Below, one piece after another: positions 1-9,200 of a DNA stretch of 64,000 nucleotides. Each line of letters opens with the position of its first letter. Position 1 is the first letter of the stretch. The notes under the pieces were generated by a model that made no database searches, was not told the DNA's origin, and worked only from the letters and a program-made list of their open reading frames with translations. Both the position numbers and the translations under genes were made by a program. The stretch comes from Streptomyces sp. DG2A-72 (GTDB lineage: Bacteria > Actinomycetota > Actinomycetes > Streptomycetales > Streptomycetaceae), in assembly GCF_030499575.1 (NCBI RefSeq), contig NZ_JASTLC010000001.1, forward strand, positions 3,186,001 to 3,250,000, in the 5' to 3' direction.

Positions 1-278
1 ACGAGCTTGGTGTCGCCCTGGAGGCCGTTCACCTTGCCGAGCGGGAGGACGCGGTCGGGACGGTCGGTGCGGAAGCTGACGAGCCGCTGGTCGGCGGTGA
101 GGCCGATGGCGGTGAGCCGGTCGCTCTGCGCCGCGCCCGCCCCGATCAGGCCGCCCTTGTTCTCGATGGCGGCGGGGGAAGACTCGGCCTTCGCCGCCCC
201 GTCGCCCTTCGCTCCGCAGCCGACGGTGCCGATGGCCAGTGCCATGACGGACGCGGCGATGACTGCTTGCTTACGCAT
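1..278 (-). CDS. DUF4394-like lipoprotein, N-terminal part (runs off the window)
   Basis: The reading frame starts with ATG at 278 and is still open at base 1, so only about 92 residues are visible. Residues 1-21 form a lipoprotein signal (MRKQ, a hydrophobic run, then a TVGC lipobox), so the product should be anchored outside the membrane. After an Ala/Gly-rich linker the motif GLTADQRLVSFRTDRP appears, which resembles the repeat unit of DUF4394 proteins, a probable beta-propeller family of unknown function. It is probably transcribed on its own, because the glyS terminator lies directly upstream. The family call rests on one motif, so it is moderate. Confidence 0.7.
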   Translation of the reverse strand, partial: MRKQAVIAASVMALAIGTVGCGAKGDGAAKAESSPAAIENKGGLIGAGAAQSDRLTAIGLTADQRLVSFRTDRPDRVLPLGKVNGLQGDTKL

Positions 279-365
279 GGTGCCCCCGTGAAGGTTCTCA
301 CCGCGACCCGCCCGCTGCGGGCCGCGCATGTCCCCTCTTCGGAGCCGGATGGGCACCGGATGGGA

Positions 366-416
366 AAAACCCCGGTTTCGTTACGTCTGTTACGTCCGTA
401 ACGAAACCGGGGTTTT
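366..416 (-). terminator. Rho-independent terminator of glyS
   Basis: A perfect 20-bp inverted repeat (366-385 and 397-416) with an 11-base loop. The arms end in AAAA/TTTT, giving a U-tract on the minus strand just past the glyS stop codon. Confidence 0.8.
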
Positions 417-436
417 CGGACAGCACTCGCGGAAAA

Positions 437-1819
437 CTACGCGCCGATCAGGCGGCTCGCCAGGTACCCCTCGATCTGGTCCAGCGAGATCCGCTCCTGC
501 TTCATCGAGTCACGCTCGCGGACCGTCACCGCGTTGTCGTCCAGGGTGTCGAAGTCGACCGTCACGCAGTACGGCGTGCCGATCTCGTCCTGGCGGCGGT
601 AGCGGCGGCCGATGGCGCCGGCGTCGTCGAACTCGATGTTCCAGTTCTGGCGGAGCGCCTGGGCGAGGCCCTTGGCCTTCGGGGACAGCTCGGGGTTCCG
701 GGACAGCGGCAGCACCGCGACCTTCACCGGAGCCAGGCGGTGGTCCAGGCGCAGCACGGTCCGCTTCTCCATCTTGCCCTTGGCGTTGGGGGCCTCGTCC
801 TCGATGTAGGCGTCGAGGAGGAAGGCCAGCATCGCGCGGCCGACACCGGCGGCGGGCTCGATGACGTACGGCGTCCAGCGCTCCCCGGCCTCCTGGTCGA
901 AGTAGGAGAGGTCCTGGCCGGAGGCCTTGGAGTGGGCGCCGAGGTCGTAGTCGGTGCGGTTGGCCACACCCTCCAGCTCGCCCCACTCGTTGCCGCCGAA
1001 CTGGAAGCGGTACTCGATGTCAGCGGTGCGCTTGGAGTAGTGGGAGAGCTTCTCCTTCGGGTGCTCGTACCACCGCATGTTCTCCTCGCGCAGGCCCAGG
1101 CCGGTGTACCAGTTCCAGCGCTGCTCCATCCAGTACTCCTGCCACGTCTCGTCCTCGCCCGGCTTGACGAAGAACTCCATCTCCATCTGCTCGAACTCGC
1201 GGGTGCGGAAGATGAAGTTGCCGGGCGTGATCTCGTTGCGGAAGGACTTGCCCATCTGCGCGATGCCGAACGGCGGCTTGCGGCGCGAGGTGGTCTGCAC
1301 CTGGGCGAAGTTGGTGAAGATTCCCTGCGCGGTCTCGGGACGCAGGTAGGCGATGGAGCCGGAGTCCTGGGTGGGGCCGAGGTGGGTGGAGAGCAGGCCC
1401 GAGAACTGCTTGGGCTCGGTGAACTGGCCCTTGTTGCCGCAGTTGGGGCAGTTGACGTCGGCGAGGCCGTTCTCGGGGAGGTGGCCCTTCTTGGCCTCGT
1501 ACGCCTCCTCCAGGTGGTCCGCGCGGAACCGCTTGTGACAGGAGGTGCACTCGGTGAGCGGGTCCGTGAAGGTGGCGACATGGCCGGAGGCGACCCACAC
1601 CTCGGGGGCCAGGATCACGGACGAGTCGATACCGACGACGTCCTCGCGCGAGGTCACCATGTAGCGCCACCACTGGCGCTTGAGGTTCTCCTTGAGCTCG
1701 ACACCCAGCGGCCCGTAGTCCCAGGCGGCGCGCTGTCCGCCGTAGATCTCACTGCAGGGAAATACGAAGCCACGGCGCTTGCTCAGGCTGACGATGGTGT
1801 CGATCTTGTCGGCGGCCAC
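437..1819 (-). CDS. glyS: Glycyl-tRNA synthetase (class II, homodimeric type)
   Basis: Charges tRNA-Gly with glycine in the cytoplasm. The 460-aa product has the length of the alpha2-type bacterial/archaeal-like enzyme. Visible hallmarks are the N-terminal [15 protein letters not shown] segment, a zinc-binding insertion with two CxxC pairs (CTSCHKRF and CPNCGNKG, about residues 90-135), the class II motif with [14 protein letters not shown], motif 2 around [21 protein letters not shown], and the C-terminal anticodon-binding domain beginning near [17 protein letters not shown]. Translation starts with GTG at 1819. The gene is monocistronic, with its own terminator. It is a core gene and here forms the left edge of the zinc block. 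Confidence 0.96.
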   Translation of the reverse strand: MAADKIDTIVSLSKRRGFVFPCSEIYGGQRAAWDYGPLGVELKENLKRQWWRYMVTSREDVVGIDSSVILAPEVWVASGHVATFTDPLTECTSCHKRFRADHLEEAYEAKKGHLPENGLADVNCPNCGNKGQFTEPKQFSGLLSTHLGPTQDSGSIAYLRPETAQGIFTNFAQVQTTSRRKPPFGIAQMGKSFRNEITPGNFIFRTREFEQMEMEFFVKPGEDETWQEYWMEQRWNWYTGLGLREENMRWYEHPKEKLSHYSKRTADIEYRFQFGGNEWGELEGVANRTDYDLGAHSKASGQDLSYFDQEAGERWTPYVIEPAAGVGRAMLAFLLDAYIEDEAPNAKGKMEKRTVLRLDHRLAPVKVAVLPLSRNPELSPKAKGLAQALRQNWNIEFDDAGAIGRRYRRQDEIGTPYCVTVDFDTLDDNAVTVRERDSMKQERISLDQIEGYLASRLIGA

Positions 1820-1942
1820 GGTGCTCTCTTCATTACGACGACGGGCGACGAAGCGAGGTGCTTCCAGCGAATGCTTCAGGTTACCGGCGCAGGCTCCCCC
1901 TCAACCAAATCGGGTTGTGCTCAGGGCCACCCCGGACGTTTG

Positions 1943-1980
1943 TTGACAATCGTTTCCAGATTCATTGAAAATGACTGTCA
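1943..1980 (+). promoter_or_regulatory. Tandem Zur boxes at the znuA start
   Basis: TGAAAATGACTGTCA (1966-1980) is a 7-1-7 imperfect dyad (5 of 7 pairs) that closely resembles the actinobacterial Zur box. A weaker copy, TGACAATCGTTTCCA, lies 23 bp upstream at 1943-1957. The downstream box overlaps the start-codon region of znuA, so zinc-bound Zur would block RNA polymerase directly. This is a motif match by eye. Confidence 0.7.
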
Positions 1981-2954
1981 TGAACGCACGTCGTCGTCTG
2001 ATACCCACCGCCGTGGTGACCGCCCTCGGTCTCGCTGCCCTCTCCGCCTGCTCCAGCGACAGCGGCAGTGACACCGCAAGCGCCGCGGGCAACACGGACA
2101 AGTTCGACGTCGTCGCGTCGTTCTACCCGATGCAGTTCCTCGCCGAGCAGATCGGCGGGGACCATGTGAACGTCTCCACGCTGACCGAGCCCGGCCAGGA
2201 GCCGCACGACCTCGAGATCAGCGCCAAGCAGACCGCGGCACTCCAGGAGTCCGACGCGGTGCTGTATCTCAAGACCCTCCAGCCCGCCGTCGACGAGGCG
2301 GTGGAGCAGTCCGGCGTCAAGACGAAGATCGACGCGGCAACCCTCACCAAGCTGGAAGACCACGGCGAGACCGGCCACGCCCATGAGGGCGAGGAAGAGC
2401 ACGCCGAGGAGGAGCACGCGGAGGAGGAGTCGGCGCTCGACCCGCACGTCTGGCTGGACCCGGTGAAGTACGCCGAGGTCGCCGAGGGTGTCGGCGCCGC
2501 CTTGGAGAAGGCCGACCCGGACAACGCGGCCGACTACAAGAAGAACACCGCGGCCCTGGTCGCGAAGCTGAACACGCTGAACACCGACTTCGAGGACGGC
2601 CTGAAGAACACCGACACGAAGGTGTTCTTCACCAACCACTCCGCCTTCGGTTACCTCGCCGAGCGCTACGGCCTGACCCAGGAGTCCATCTCCGGTCTGG
2701 ACCCGGAGACCGAGCCGAGCGCGGCGCGGATCAAGGAACTCCAGACGGAGGCGAAGGCCGACGGCGTGACGACCGTCTTCTACGAGACGCTGGTCTCCGA
2801 CAAGACGGCCAAGACCCTGGCCGACGACGCCGGGCTGAAGACTGATGTGCTCGACCCGCTCGAGGGCATCACCGACAAGTCCAAGGGCGACGACTACTTC
2901 GGGGTCATGCAGGCGAACCTGACGGCCCTGGAGAAGGCGCTCGGCGCGAAGTGA
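1980..2954 (+). CDS. znuA: Zinc ABC transporter substrate-binding lipoprotein
   Basis: Captures Zn(II) outside the membrane for the ZnuBC importer. The sequence shows a lipoprotein signal ending in LSAC, a cluster A-I fold start (FDVVASFYPMQFLAEQIGG), and the His ligands expected of the family in EPHDLE, DPHVWLDP and TNHSAFGYLAERYGL. Between them is a His/Glu-rich acidic loop (HGETGHAHEGEEEHAEEEHAEEE) typical of zinc-specific rather than manganese-specific members. ATG at 1971 and TTG at 1965 are alternative in-frame starts. None has a clear ribosome binding site, and the Zur box overlaps all of them, which suggests a leaderless mRNA. It is first in the znuA-znuC-znuB-zur series. Confidence 0.93.
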   Translation: MNARRRLIPTAVVTALGLAALSACSSDSGSDTASAAGNTDKFDVVASFYPMQFLAEQIGGDHVNVSTLTEPGQEPHDLEISAKQTAALQESDAVLYLKTLQPAVDEAVEQSGVKTKIDAATLTKLEDHGETGHAHEGEEEHAEEEHAEEESALDPHVWLDPVKYAEVAEGVGAALEKADPDNAADYKKNTAALVAKLNTLNTDFEDGLKNTDTKVFFTNHSAFGYLAERYGLTQESISGLDPETEPSAARIKELQTEAKADGVTTVFYETLVSDKTAKTLADDAGLKTDVLDPLEGITDKSKGDDYFGVMQANLTALEKALGAK

Positions 2955-2988
2955 CCCAGCAGTACCCGGCAGTTCGGAGGCGCACGCC

Positions 2989-3771
2989 ATGACGGCACGT
3001 AAAGCCGGCGACCCCGTCATATCCCTGCGGAGCGTGACGGCGGAGCTCGGCTCGCGCCCCGTGCTGCGCGGCATCGACCTCACCGTGGGCCACGGTGAGG
3101 TCGTCGCGCTGCTCGGCGCCAACGGCTCCGGCAAGTCGACCGCGGTACGCACGGTCATCGGCCAGGTCCCGGTGTCCGGCGGCGAGATAGAGATCTTCGG
3201 CACCCCGCGGCGCCGGTTCCGCGACTGGGCGCGGGTCGGCTACGTCCCACAGCGCACGACAGCCGCGGGCGGTGTCCCGGCGACGGTGACCGAGGTCGTC
3301 TCCTCGGGCCGCCTGTCCCGCACCCGCTTCGGTGTCCTGCGCAAGGCCGACCGGGACGCGATAGGACGCGCCCTGGAGCTGGTCGGCATGGCGGACCGCG
3401 CCAAGGACTCCGTCAACGCGCTCTCCGGCGGCCAGCACCAGCGGGTCCTGATCGCCCGCGCGCTCGCCTCCGACCCTGATCTGCTGATCATGGACGAGCC
3501 GATGGCGGGCGTGGACCTGGCCAGCCAGGAGGTGCTGGCGCGGACGCTCACGGAGCAGGTCGCGGCGGGTACGACGGTCCTGCTCGTCCTGCATGAACTG
3601 GGCCCCCTGGAGCCGCTGATCGACCGCGCGGTCGTCCTGCGCGACGGCTGTGTCCTGCACGACGGCCCGCCCCCGAAGGCGGTCGGCCAGCACGCGCTTC
3701 CAGGCCACGACCACGTCCACCCGCACGCGGCGCCGGACGCCGAACCGATCCGCACGGGACTGCTGAGCTGA
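2989..3771 (+). CDS. znuC: Zinc ABC transporter ATP-binding protein
   Basis: Cytoplasmic ATPase that powers zinc uptake. The 260-aa product has Walker A GANGSGKST (about residues 43-51), signature LSGGQHQRVL and Walker B LLIMDEP followed by MAGVD. A His-rich C-terminal tail (PGHDHVHPHAAPD) may sense or buffer zinc. It starts with ATG after a GGAGG-like site, 34 bp behind znuA, and its stop shares a base with the znuB start, so the two are translationally coupled. Confidence 0.94.
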   Translation: MTARKAGDPVISLRSVTAELGSRPVLRGIDLTVGHGEVVALLGANGSGKSTAVRTVIGQVPVSGGEIEIFGTPRRRFRDWARVGYVPQRTTAAGGVPATVTEVVSSGRLSRTRFGVLRKADRDAIGRALELVGMADRAKDSVNALSGGQHQRVLIARALASDPDLLIMDEPMAGVDLASQEVLARTLTEQVAAGTTVLLVLHELGPLEPLIDRAVVLRDGCVLHDGPPPKAVGQHALPGHDHVHPHAAPDAEPIRTGLLS

Positions 3772-4673
3772 TGGAGATCCTCGACTACGCCTTCATGCAG
3801 CGGGCCCTGCTCGCCGCCGTCCTGGTCGGCGTCACCGCCCCCGCGATCGGCATCTACCTCGTCCAGCGCCGCCAGGCCCTGATGGGCGACGGCATCGGCC
3901 ATGTCGCGATGACCGGCGTCGGCCTCGGCTTCCTCCTCTCCACCTCGCCGGTGTGGATGGCGACGGCGGTCGCGGTGATCGGCGCGGTCCTGATGGAGCT
4001 GATCCGCTGGTACGGCCGCACTCGCGGCGACGTCGCCCTCGCGATGCTCTTCTACGGCGGTATGGCCGGCGGCGTGATGCTCATCAACCTCGCGCCGGGC
4101 GGCTCCAACGCCAACCTGAACTCGTACCTCTTCGGCTCGCTCTCCACGGTCTCCGAGGACGACGTGACGGCGATCTGTCTGCTGGCGGCGTTCGTGGTGC
4201 TGGTCACCGTGGGCCTGCGCCGCCAGTTGTTCGCGGTCAGCCAGGACGAGGAGTTCGCGCGGGTCACGGGTCTGCCGGTGCGTGCGCTGAACCTGCTGAC
4301 GGCGATCACGGCGGCGGTGACGGTGACCGTCGCGATGCGCGTGGTCGGGCTGCTGCTGGTGTCCGCGCTGATGGTGGTGCCGGTCGCCGCGGCGCAGCAG
4401 CTCAGCCGTAGCTTCGCGCTCACGTTCGCCATCGCGGTCGCGATCGGGGTGACCGTGACGATCGGCGGGACCGTGACGTCGTACTACCAGGACGTGCCGC
4501 CCGGCGCGACCATCGTGCTGCTGACCATCGCCGCGTTCATCGTGCTGACCGCGACGGCGGCTCCGCTGGCCCGGCGCCGCGCGCGGGCCCTCGCCGCCGC
4601 CCACCCCGCGGGAGACCCCGCGGAGTGTGCGATTCCGGCCAGCCGGGAACGCGACGGAAAGGTGGGAGTCTGA
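3771..4673 (+). CDS. znuB: Zinc ABC transporter permease
   Basis: Membrane channel subunit of the zinc importer. The 300-aa protein is hydrophobic throughout with about eight membrane segments, and matches the metal-type ABC-3 permease family: FMQRALLAAVLVGV near the start, ALMGDGIGHVAMTGVGLGF, the NSYLFGSLSTVS loop and the MRVVGLLLVSALMVVPVAAAQ segment. It overlaps znuC by one base. Its end precedes the zur start by 112 bp, so zur may have its own promoter as well. Confidence 0.94.
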   Translation: MEILDYAFMQRALLAAVLVGVTAPAIGIYLVQRRQALMGDGIGHVAMTGVGLGFLLSTSPVWMATAVAVIGAVLMELIRWYGRTRGDVALAMLFYGGMAGGVMLINLAPGGSNANLNSYLFGSLSTVSEDDVTAICLLAAFVVLVTVGLRRQLFAVSQDEEFARVTGLPVRALNLLTAITAAVTVTVAMRVVGLLLVSALMVVPVAAAQQLSRSFALTFAIAVAIGVTVTIGGTVTSYYQDVPPGATIVLLTIAAFIVLTATAAPLARRRARALAAAHPAGDPAECAIPASRERDGKVGV

Positions 4674-4785
4674 CCGCGCACATGTCGGGCTGGCACAATG
4701 GCCCGGCACGGCAAGCGCAGATGTGAGTCGCTCGGTCGACACCGGCGCAAGCGCCCGGAGGCGACCGAGCAAAAAGGAGGAACCG

Positions 4786-5205
4786 GTGACGACCGCTGGA
4801 CAGCCGGTGAAGGGCCGAGCCACCCGGCAGCGTGCCGCCGTGGCGGCGGCGCTCGACGAGGTCGACGAGTTCCGCAGTGCGCAGGACCTGCACGACATGC
4901 TGAAGCACAAGGGCGATTCCGTCGGCCTCACCACGGTCTACCGCACCCTGCAGTCCCTCGCCGAGGCCGGTGAGGTCGACGTCCTGCGCACCTCCGACGG
5001 CGAGTCCGTCTACCGTCGCTGCTCCACCGGCGAACACCACCACCACCTCGTCTGCCGCGTCTGCGGCAAAGCCGTCGAGGTCGAGGGCCCGGCCGTGGAG
5101 AAGTGGGCGGACGCGATCGCCGAGGAGCACGGTTACGTCAACGTGGCGCACACGGTGGAGATCTTCGGCACGTGTGCGGAGTGCGCGAGCACCTCCGGCG
5201 GTTGA
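4786..5205 (+). CDS. zur: Zinc uptake regulator, Fur family
   Basis: Zinc-responsive repressor that should bind the boxes in front of znuA. The GTG at 4786 was chosen over an upstream in-frame ATG at 4627 because it follows AAAAAGGAGGAACC and gives the usual length of 139 aa. Visible are the N-terminal winged helix (RATRQRAAVAAALDEV, TTVYRTLQSLAEAGEVD), the His-rich metal site CSTGEHHHHLVC, and the structural zinc cysteines in CRVCG and the C-terminal CAEC. The stop codon TGA is also the first three bases of the inverted repeat of the adjacent IS remnant, so an insertion landed exactly at the gene end. The protein ends in SGG, as I recall for intact homologues, so no truncation is evident. 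Confidence 0.94.
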   Translation: MTTAGQPVKGRATRQRAAVAAALDEVDEFRSAQDLHDMLKHKGDSVGLTTVYRTLQSLAEAGEVDVLRTSDGESVYRRCSTGEHHHHLVCRVCGKAVEVEGPAVEKWADAIAEEHGYVNVAHTVEIFGTCAECASTSGG

Positions 5206-5591
5206 CTGAGCGTTTGGTCAGGTGATTCGTGTTTGGTCCCGGGTCAGGTTCCGCGCCAGTTCAGGGTGGTTCGCCGGTGAGTCTGCGGGCCATGAGGTGG
5301 ATCATCGCTTCGGAGCGGTGCGGGGGGGGCGTTCGTAGTCGCGGGCGAGGCGTCGGTGGTGCATGAGCCAGCCGATGCTGCGCTCGATGGTCCACCGTCT
5401 CGGGATGATCGTGAACCCGCGGGCGCCGGGCGGGCGTTGGAGCGTGTTGGGAGCAGACAGGAGCAGTCGGAACGAAACGATTCCCAGGCGTCCCGGGCGG
5501 GTCGACTGCCCCATCAAGCACAGCGGCCCCTCCGCCGCAGGACTCTGGAAACGACACCAACTCGACCGAGACAGGACCAAACGCTCAGTCA
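5203..5591. mobile_element. Truncated IS5-family insertion sequence (about 389 bp)
   Basis: Bounded by perfect 17-bp inverted repeats, TGACTGAGCGTTTGGTC (5203-5219) and its complement (5575-5591). Only the 3' end of a transposase gene lies between them, so the element is an internally deleted, non-autonomous copy that kept both ends. The left repeat supplies the zur stop codon. No clear target duplication is visible. Confidence 0.75.
5261..5427 (-). pseudogene. IS5-family transposase, C-terminal remnant, frameshifted
   Basis: Reading on the minus strand gives FTIIPRRWTIERSIGWLMHHRRLARDYERPP, then in another frame SEAMIHLMARRL. These match the C-terminal signature of IS5-group DDE transposases (R-W-x-x-E-R-x-x-x-W then RRLARDYER). 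The frame changes within a run of seven G at about 5326-5332. The DDE catalytic core is missing, so the fragment cannot be active. Confidence 0.7.
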
Positions 5592-5946
5592 GTGAGAGTT
5601 TGATGCTGATTCAAGACGGGTATTTCGACCTGCTTTGCCGCATTCATTGCCAACATGCACAGCCTGAAGTGCCGACGCCCAAAAGGTCGCGAAGGCACAC
5701 GTAAGGTGCGGATCGATCCGAAGATTATTGGCCACCGGAGCGACTCGGCACCACAACCCATCGCCAAATACCCTCCCAGAGGGTGTGGGCTTTGTAATGG
5801 CACGGTGAACATGGGCCGCCAAAACCACCATCGCTGGGATCCCGCCGACCAGTCTCGGCGGCACCGTCATCGGTGCTCTGCGATGGCGGGGGCCAATTCT
5901 GACGCTGTCCACTGCTTGGCGGCAGGGTCTCCGGTACGATCCGGTT
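5592..5946. other. Intergenic stretch without a recognisable gene
   Basis: This 355-bp stretch is visibly less GC-rich than the flanks and shows no open frame with a ribosome binding site or a known protein motif. It sits between the IS remnant and the trypco2 gene and may hold the promoter of the latter near its right end. Confidence 0.5.
5935..5940 (+). promoter_or_regulatory. Candidate -10 element of the trypco2 operon
   Basis: TACGAT lies six bases before the ATG at 5947, and no ribosome binding site is visible. This spacing would put the transcription start at or next to the start codon, giving a leaderless mRNA. I cannot identify a convincing -35. Confidence 0.35.
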
Positions 5947-6261
5947 ATGTCTGACGGACTTCCTTTGAGCGAGGTATTGGCGAGCCTTCGCAGGGAACTC
6001 GCTGTCGCTCACGGCCAACGTGATCCACTCATACCATTGCAGGTAAAGGAGATCGAGGTTGAGCTCACGGTCGAGGTGACCAAACAAGCCGCGGCCGACG
6101 CGGGTATCAGCTGGCTCGTGGTCGCGAAAGGAAGTAAAAATTCCGCGTCAACGCACTCTCATAAATTGACGCTCACTCTGGACCCCGGTTTCGTCGATTC
6201 CCACGCGAACCGGGGCGAGCTTCTGGTCACGCCCTCCGTGCTGATCCGGGATGACGACTGA
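5947..6261 (+). CDS. Trypsin-co-occurring domain 2 (trypco2) protein
   Basis: A 104-aa protein made of one trypco2-like domain: LPLSEVLASLRRELAVAHGQ at the start, a strand pair with IEVELTVEVTKQAAADAGISWLVV, then THSHKLTLTLDP. Such domains are known from genome analyses to sit beside or inside proteins with trypsin-like protease and NTPase modules in predicted biological-conflict systems. Here it overlaps the start of exactly such a gene by 11 bp, so the two should be translated together and probably interact. It has no signal peptide or membrane segment. The molecular role of the domain is not established. Its base composition is lower in GC than the housekeeping neighbours. Confidence 0.75.
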   Translation: MSDGLPLSEVLASLRRELAVAHGQRDPLIPLQVKEIEVELTVEVTKQAAADAGISWLVVAKGSKNSASTHSHKLTLTLDPGFVDSHANRGELLVTPSVLIRDDD

Positions 6262-9200
6262 AATGGCCGAGAACCTCGCGGCCCGAGTGGCCAAGATCAG
6301 ATTCGAAACGGCCGACGGCCGAGTGTTCCTCGGCAGCGGGTTTCTGCTCGCCCGAGGCCTCGTCCTGACCGCCCGGCACATCGTGACGAAGGCGTCCGAG
6401 TACGACGCCGACGGCCGCGTTCCCGCGCGGCGGTTCACGGTCAAGCTGGAGGGATCCGCGTCGTCGGCGGCGGCGGTCACAGAGATCGTTCCGCTGGAGG
6501 CCGACGGTCTCGACGCCGCGCTGCTCATAGTCCCGGACCTGGACGAGCCCAGGGGCACCGCCACCCTCGGAGGCACCCACCACGGCGTCCAGACGTTGGA
6601 GAACTGCCGGATCATCGGATACCCGGTCGCGGGCGTCGAATCCGGCTCCACGTCGCCCAGGCCGATCGTCGTGCGGGTGAACCTCGCCCCCGTGGTCGAC
6701 GACGACACGGCGATCGAGATTCAGGTCATCGACCCGAGGCCACGGGCCGACGAGGACTGGGGCGGGATCTCGGGGGCGGGCGTGATCGGCCCGGGCGGGC
6801 ATCTGCTGGGCATCGTGACCAGCGTCCCCACTCAGTGGGACGGCCGCCTGCGCGGCGTCTCGATCGCCGCGGTCCAGTCGGCGGCCCGGCAGCGCGCGGC
6901 GAACGCACTCGAACCGCTGCAGCGTCTTCCCCTCGTCGATCTGTCGGCGCGGCCGTCGCTCTTCGGCACCGAGAGCTGGGCCGGTGACCCACCGCGGCTG
7001 CCCGACACCGACGCGAGCCTCTTCGCCTTTGTGAACTACCGGTACCGCCAGGTCGAGTTCGTCAACGACGGCCCGAGCGGCGCGGTACTCGACAGCATCG
7101 TCGACTGGGCGAACGATCTGCCGCAGAGACCGGATATCAGGATCGGGCGGCTCACCGGCCCGGCCGGGGTGGGCAAGTCCAGGATCGCCGCCGAGGCCTG
7201 CCGGAGGCTCACCCGTGACCGACGGACGATGTGGCAGGCGGGATTCGCCGACTACGACAAGCTCGCCGGCACGCACAGCTTCGTCACGCCGCATTTCATC
7301 GTCTTCGACTATGCCGAGCACCAGCACGACATGCTGGGCATGTTCATCGAGAACCTCTATGCGCAGGCGATCAATGACGGTCACCTCGGCGCCTCGATCC
7401 GGCTCCTCGTCATCACCCGCAGCGAGGAGGCCTGGCCGGGAGAGCTCCGTACCCGCACTGCCGATCTCCCCTCGCTGCTCACCGGCTCCTTCGACCTGAC
7501 CACCCAGGCGTTCGATGAGCAGGATGTCCGCGAACGGCATGCCGAGGCCGCTTATCGCTCCTTCAGCAAGGCCGTCGGCGGACCGGACGCGCCGCGGGAG
7601 CTGCCGGCCGAAGAGGTCCGGCGGATCGCCGAGTACGATCGGCCGCTGCTGGTCCACGTCGCCGCCTTGCTGGCGGCCTCCGGCCGGGCGGTGCCCATCT
7701 CCGCCGCCGACGACTCGGCGCGGCTGGTCCTTGACACGCTCATCGACGTCGAAGTCGACCGTCTGGCCAGGTCGAGCACGGCGCATACGGACGGCGCGAG
7801 CGCGCTGGCGGATCGCGGCCGGGCGAAGCAGGCGCTCTGCGTCATGACTCTCACGGCTCCGACTGTGCAGGATCTTGTGGAACTGCTCGAATCAACGCCC
7901 GCTTTCGAGGGCGAGCCGGAGCGGACCCGCAGCGACGTCGCCAACGCGCTGCACCGGCGCTACCCGGCCGCGGCCGTCGCGGACGGAGCCCCAGGCGCCC
8001 TTCTCGCGCCGATCGAACCAGATCTGATCGCCTCTCACCTGCTCGCGACCACGGAGGGCCGAGCCGCTCTCGTCGAGCGACTCGTCGTTTCGCGCGCGGT
8101 CGCGGCACACCCGGCGTATCTCGCGCGCCTGCTCAACACCCTCGCGCTCGCCACGGACGACTACCCCGAGGTCAGTGACGATCTCAGAGCCCACCTGGGG
8201 CAGTCCCTCGCTCAACTCGTCGGCAGCGCCGACGCCTCGCAATCGCTCTCGGAACTGCTCCAGGCGCACCTGCGGCGCCTGGTGGACGTCGCCGTGGAAC
8301 TCGCCGGGCGGCAGGACCTGAGGGCGGCACGGCAGCTGACCACCGCACTCGGCCTGCCCTACCTGACCGGGGCGGATGTCATCAACGAGGCCGCGTACCA
8401 CGCTCACTACACCGTGCCGCACCCGCACGAGGCGCTCGACGGGCTCGGGGCCGCGCTCGCGGCTCGGGGTGTGGATTACCGCGCCGCCTCGGGTGAACCC
8501 GAGGACGTGTATGCCGTTTACCTGAACTACGGCAACCGCCTGCGCTATCTCGGCGAGGCGACCAGGGCTCTGGACGCTGTCAGGACCGGAATCGACTACC
8601 TCGAGCGCGCGGTCAAATCCGGCCGGCGAGACCGGCGGGAAACATTGGCGGCCGCGCTGCACAATCTGGCCGGCGCTCTCTCGGCCGCCGACGAATACGA
8701 AGAAGCCCTGCGCACGGCCGGACGCGCGGTGGACTTGCTGACGGAGCTCGCCGCCGAAGACCGTGGGAAACACCTCCACTTCCTGTCACTTGCGCAGGGC
8801 CAATACAGCGCCGAGTTGCGCAGGGCGGAGCGCGCGCCCGAGGCTCTCACAGTGTCTCGCCAGGCCTTCCAGGGCTACGAGGAGCTGGCTCACTGGGGCC
8901 ACAAGGCGTACAGGGCCTATCTGCCGTACATGACCCAGATCACGGCAGGGCTCGCCGACGCCCTCGCCCGCAACGATGAGCCGAACGAGTCCCTCATGCT
9001 GCACCAGTACAGCGCTTTTCTCGCCGAGGAACTCGTGGACCAGGACAGGGCCGCCTCCCTCAGCGAACTGGCGGCCCAGACCAACGGACTCGCCGTGAGC
9101 TATTACGTCCTCGGCAGAATGGACGACGCGGTCGCCGCGAACTCCAGGACCGTCGCGGTCTACGAGGAACTCGTCGAGGACGACAAGGAGCGGTACCTCC

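Noticed and set aside
740..2071. Long plus-strand open frame opposite glyS
   Set aside because: It mirrors glyS codons, has low-complexity composition and no start signal. High GC removes stop codons from the antisense frames.
3240..4934. Minus-strand open frame opposite znuC-znuB
   Set aside because: Its translation is rich in Arg, His, Asp and Gln in the way typical of reverse frames of hydrophobic genes. The plus-strand ABC genes are certain.
5655..5954. Short plus-strand frame between the IS remnant and the trypco2 gene
   Set aside because: It has no ribosome binding site, no recognisable motif and unfavourable composition, and it overlaps the start of the trypco2 gene in another frame.
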